Assembly (NCBI GenBank): GCA_948469295.1
Contig: CAOKLK010000053.1
Location: forward strand, 1 to 5,659
Source of the DNA: an uncultured Mycoplasmatota bacterium
GTDB lineage: Bacteria; Bacillota_I; Bacilli_A; RF39; UBA660
Reading direction: 5' to 3'
Length of the DNA: 5,659 nucleotides
In this document: piece after piece, positions 4,174-5,659 of the stretch
Position numbering within the stretch: position 1 is the first letter of the stretch
Layout: the number at the start of each line of letters is the position of its first letter
Notes under the pieces: generated by a model
Databases searched by the model: none
Told to the model about the DNA's origin: nothing
The model's input: only the letters and a program-made list of their open reading frames with translations
Made by a program: the position numbers and the translations under genes

Positions 4174-4615
4174 GTTGTTTAAACGCATAAGAGAACTACG
4201 AGAATATGAAGCTTATACAATGCAAGAAGTTGCTGATAAATTAAAGGTGAGCAAAAGCACATACTCTCTATGGGAATATGGAAAGGATGTCATTCCATTA
4301 CCACGAATGATAAAACTCGCAAATATTTATCGTGTAAAGTTGGACTACTTACTAGGTTTAACAGACGATAAAGAAAATAAATATTTATATGATCCAATTA
4401 ACTTAACAGTACTTGGTAATAATTTAAAAAATTTAAGACTAAGATTAAAACAAACACAAAAAGAGTTTGCAAAAAATATCAACACATCCAAATCTTCGCT
4501 TTCTAATTATGAGCGAGGTGAAACTTTAATAACAATACTTCCTTTATATGAGATATGTCGTTATGCACATATCTCAGCTGAAAAACTTATATATAATAAC
4601 GATAACAATTTTTAA
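4172..4615 (+). CDS. Second tandem helix-turn-helix (Xre-like) regulator, paralogue of the 2848 gene
   Basis: 147 residues from the ATG at 4172, with GGTGG 4 nt upstream as SD. HTH 1 is at about 5-63 (MQEVADKLKVSKSTYSLWE, then LANIYRVKLDYLLGLTDD). HTH 2 is at about 84-141 (QKEFAKNINTSKSSLSNYE, then ICRYAHISAEKLIYN). It aligns along its whole length with the 2848 product, sharing REYE, the LANIY block, LGLTD and the FAK...S...YE pattern, so one arose by duplication or they come from related modules. It is probably a repressor, likely autoregulatory through the inverted repeat over its own start, and may control the divergent 3853 gene. No effector domain is seen. Confidence 0.87.
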   Translation: MLFKRIRELREYEAYTMQEVADKLKVSKSTYSLWEYGKDVIPLPRMIKLANIYRVKLDYLLGLTDDKENKYLYDPINLTVLGNNLKNLRLRLKQTQKEFAKNINTSKSSLSNYERGETLITILPLYEICRYAHISAEKLIYNNDNNF

Positions 4616-4717
4616 ACATATTAATTCGTTGTTTATATCTGAGTTTTTCTCCTTTCTACCTAACTACTATTAGGATAGTTTAATATTATCATTTTCCTTT
4701 TGTATAAGTCAAACAAA

Positions 4718-4762
4718 TAAGTCGTGAGCGCGACTTAGAAATTACTATTCATTTGCTAAAAT
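4718..4762 (+). promoter_or_regulatory. Palindromic site and extended -10 promoter of the small HTH gene
   Basis: TAAGTCG (4718-4724) and CGACTTA (4731-4737) form a 7-bp palindrome around TGAGCG. A second direct ATAAGTC copy is at 4704-4710. Downstream, TGC-TAAAAT (4754-4762) is an extended -10, and its -35 position (4734-4739) falls on the right arm of the palindrome. The layout suits a repressor operator for the gene at 4785. The rest of the 4616-4784 gap shows nothing else convincing. Confidence 0.45.
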
Positions 4763-4784
4763 TTTGCATATGAAGGAGGCTTTT

Positions 4785-5024
4785 ATGACATTAGCGGAGG
4801 CGACGGGGAAAAGAATTATTGAATTAGCTAATATTAATGGTTACTCCTTAAAGATACTTTCAGATCTAGCTGGCATTTCACAATCTACTGTAAAAAATAT
4901 GATTTATAATAAAACTCAGCATCCCAGTAGTACAATAGTCTATAAAATTTGTTTATTATTAAATATGGAAATGAAAGAATTTTACAATTCCAGCCTATTT
5001 AACAATATAGATCTTAAAATATAG
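4785..5024 (+). CDS. Small single-domain helix-turn-helix regulator
   Basis: 79 residues from the ATG at 4785, chosen because AAGGAGG lies 5 nt upstream; the earlier ATGs at 4764 onwards lie before the SD. Residues about 6-68 form one Cro/C1-type HTH: a first helix TGKRIIELANINGYS, the SDLAGISQSTVKNMI turn and recognition helix, then TIVYKICLLLNMEMKEFY, the usual last helix of HTH_3 proteins. The length is typical of stand-alone Cro-like regulators. It probably represses its own promoter through the palindrome at 4718-4737. It is followed closely by a terminator, so it is monocistronic. Confidence 0.85.
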   Translation: MTLAEATGKRIIELANINGYSLKILSDLAGISQSTVKNMIYNKTQHPSSTIVYKICLLLNMEMKEFYNSSLFNNIDLKI

Positions 5025-5029
5025 TTTAT

Positions 5030-5060
5030 AAAAAGTGATAAACAAAATTATCACTTTTTT
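5030..5060 (+). terminator. Strong intrinsic terminator, probably bidirectional
   Basis: AAAAAGTGATAA (5030-5041) pairs perfectly with TTATCACTTTTT (5048-5059) around a 6-nt loop, with T-rich sequence continuing on the plus strand. It ends the HTH gene six bases after its stop. The A run at the left arm supplies five T on the other strand, so it could also stop transcripts from the lipoprotein gene. Confidence 0.9.
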
Positions 5061-5122
5061 ATTTTGGGTATAATTATTTTGATAAGTACCAACTAATTAT
5101 AAATGATATCAGAAAAATATTT

Positions 5123-5512
5123 TTATTTTGACTTACAAAATGAATTTTCCATTTGTAAATTTTCATTTCCTATAATAATATCTTCATTATAGTTGTTTTC
5201 AGAAATTAAGCTATGGCAAACAATTATTTTAATGTTTTCTTTTTGAAAAATTTTTGATCCACCATCCTTGTATGTTTCTATCAATTTCATTGATGGTAGA
5301 AGTGCATCAATAGAGTTTCCAGATATAAAATAGTTTAATATATTTGTATTCTGATTATTTAATTCTATCATTTCATTATCTAAGCATGATTTGAAATAAG
5401 TATGATTTTGATCTTTGTAAAACTCTTCTAATTCATTACAATTCTTATTTTTGTTTTGCATACATCCAGTTATTGATAACAATAATAACAAGATTACACT
5501 TATTTTTTTCAT
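5123..5512 (-). CDS. Lipoprotein of unknown function
   Basis: 129 residues. The N-terminus MKKISVILLLLLSITGC is a clear lipoprotein signal peptide: two lysines, a hydrophobic core and the lipobox SITGC, with Cys17 as the lipidated residue after signal peptidase II cleavage. Four more cysteines (25, 43, 99 and 126) could form two disulphides outside the membrane. The C-terminal part (KIIVCHSLISENNYNEDII and onward) looks like the core fold, but the family is not recognised. The ATG at 5512 has GAGG 9 nt upstream and a good promoter at 5539-5566, so it is probably transcribed alone. Small lipoproteins like this are common in conjugative elements and prophages, where some act in surface exclusion; that role is not shown here. 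Confidence 0.85.
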   Translation of the reverse strand: MKKISVILLLLLSITGCMQNKNKNCNELEEFYKDQNHTYFKSCLDNEMIELNNQNTNILNYFISGNSIDALLPSMKLIETYKDGGSKIFQKENIKIIVCHSLISENNYNEDIIIGNENLQMENSFCKSK

Positions 5513-5538
5513 TTAACTATGCCTCATTTCATTCTTTT

Positions 5539-5566
5539 ATTATCTCATATTGTACATATAATTCAA
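5539..5566 (-). promoter_or_regulatory. Promoter of the lipoprotein gene
   Basis: On the minus strand -35 TTGAAT (5566-5561, 4 of 6) and -10 GATAAT (5544-5539, 5 of 6) at 16-bp spacing. Predicted start near 5532, about 20 nt before the ATG at 5512. Confidence 0.6.
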
Positions 5567-5647
5567 GACTTTAATTTTGTATATATATTAGATAAAATAT
5601 AAATAACATAGGTTAGTAGTATTATCAACTTGTCTGAAATGAAGGTC

Positions 5648-5653
5648 AGGTGA
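5648..5653 (+). promoter_or_regulatory. Possible SD of a gene starting beyond the right edge
   Basis: AGGTGA ends six bases before the window edge and no start codon lies in the remaining bases, so a plus-strand gene might begin immediately beyond. AT-rich -10-like sequence (TATAAA at 5598-5603) lies upstream. Weak evidence. Confidence 0.25.
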
Positions 5654-5659
5654 TTCAAA

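Noticed and set aside
4660..4680. AACTA...TAGTT inverted repeat as terminator of the 4172 gene
   Set aside because: The arms are only five bases and no T run follows; too weak to call.
4764..4784. Upstream ATG codons for the small HTH gene
   Set aside because: They precede or overlap the AAGGAGG site, which is well placed only for the ATG at 4785.
5105..5122. AAAAATATTTTT palindrome after the lipoprotein gene as terminator
   Set aside because: It is pure A/T with little stability; the hairpin at 5030-5060 is the better stop for that transcript.

Overview
The window is very AT-rich, with short, tightly packed genes, strong AAGGAGG-type Shine-Dalgarno (SD) sites and TTG or near-cognate starts. 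It uses TGG for Trp and TGA as stop. This points to an accessory or mobile region of a low-GC Bacillota. Three Xre-type helix-turn-helix (HTH) regulators, an ArpU-like phage-type regulator, a two-helix membrane protein shaped like a VirB2/Maff2 conjugation subunit, and two exported cysteine-containing proteins fit an integrative/conjugative element or a phage-derived island. No integrase, relaxase, ATPase or capsid gene is visible, so the element type is not settled. No tRNA, rRNA, CRISPR array or insertion sequence was seen.

Left half (1-2600, minus strand, read right to left): two predicted promoters (about 2572-2599 and 2482-2510) drive a structured leader or small RNA (about 2476-2344, three hairpins, the last a terminator). 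Then come an ArpU-like regulator (2313-1846), a terminator, and a four-gene block: two-helix membrane protein (1785-1546), two unknown proteins (1549-1145 and 1161-892) and a membrane-anchored exported protein (836-60). The first three overlap. A further terminator and the first codons of another gene (13-1) follow. Intrinsic terminators repeatedly sit directly in front of the next gene's SD with no room for a promoter, so the downstream genes seem to depend on read-through or antitermination.

Centre (2600-4615): an A-tract-rich non-coding stretch carries a plus-strand promoter and hairpins in front of a tandem-HTH regulator (2848-3285). This converges, with overlapping stop codons, on a minus-strand gene of unknown function (3811-3278). 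Upstream of that, after a weak terminator, is a small unknown gene (4089-3853) divergent from a second, paralogous tandem-HTH regulator (4172-4615). A perfect 10-bp inverted repeat spans the latter's SD and start codon.

Right end (4616-5659): a small single-HTH regulator (4785-5024) behind a palindromic site, a probably bidirectional terminator, and a minus-strand lipoprotein (5512-5123) with a recognisable promoter.

The most unusual points are the three-hairpin RNA upstream of the ArpU-like gene, the terminator-then-SD arrangement repeated along the minus-strand genes, and two genes whose strong SD is followed at ideal spacing by ATA or ATC instead of ATG. Everything functional here is read from sequence pattern only; no database search was possible.
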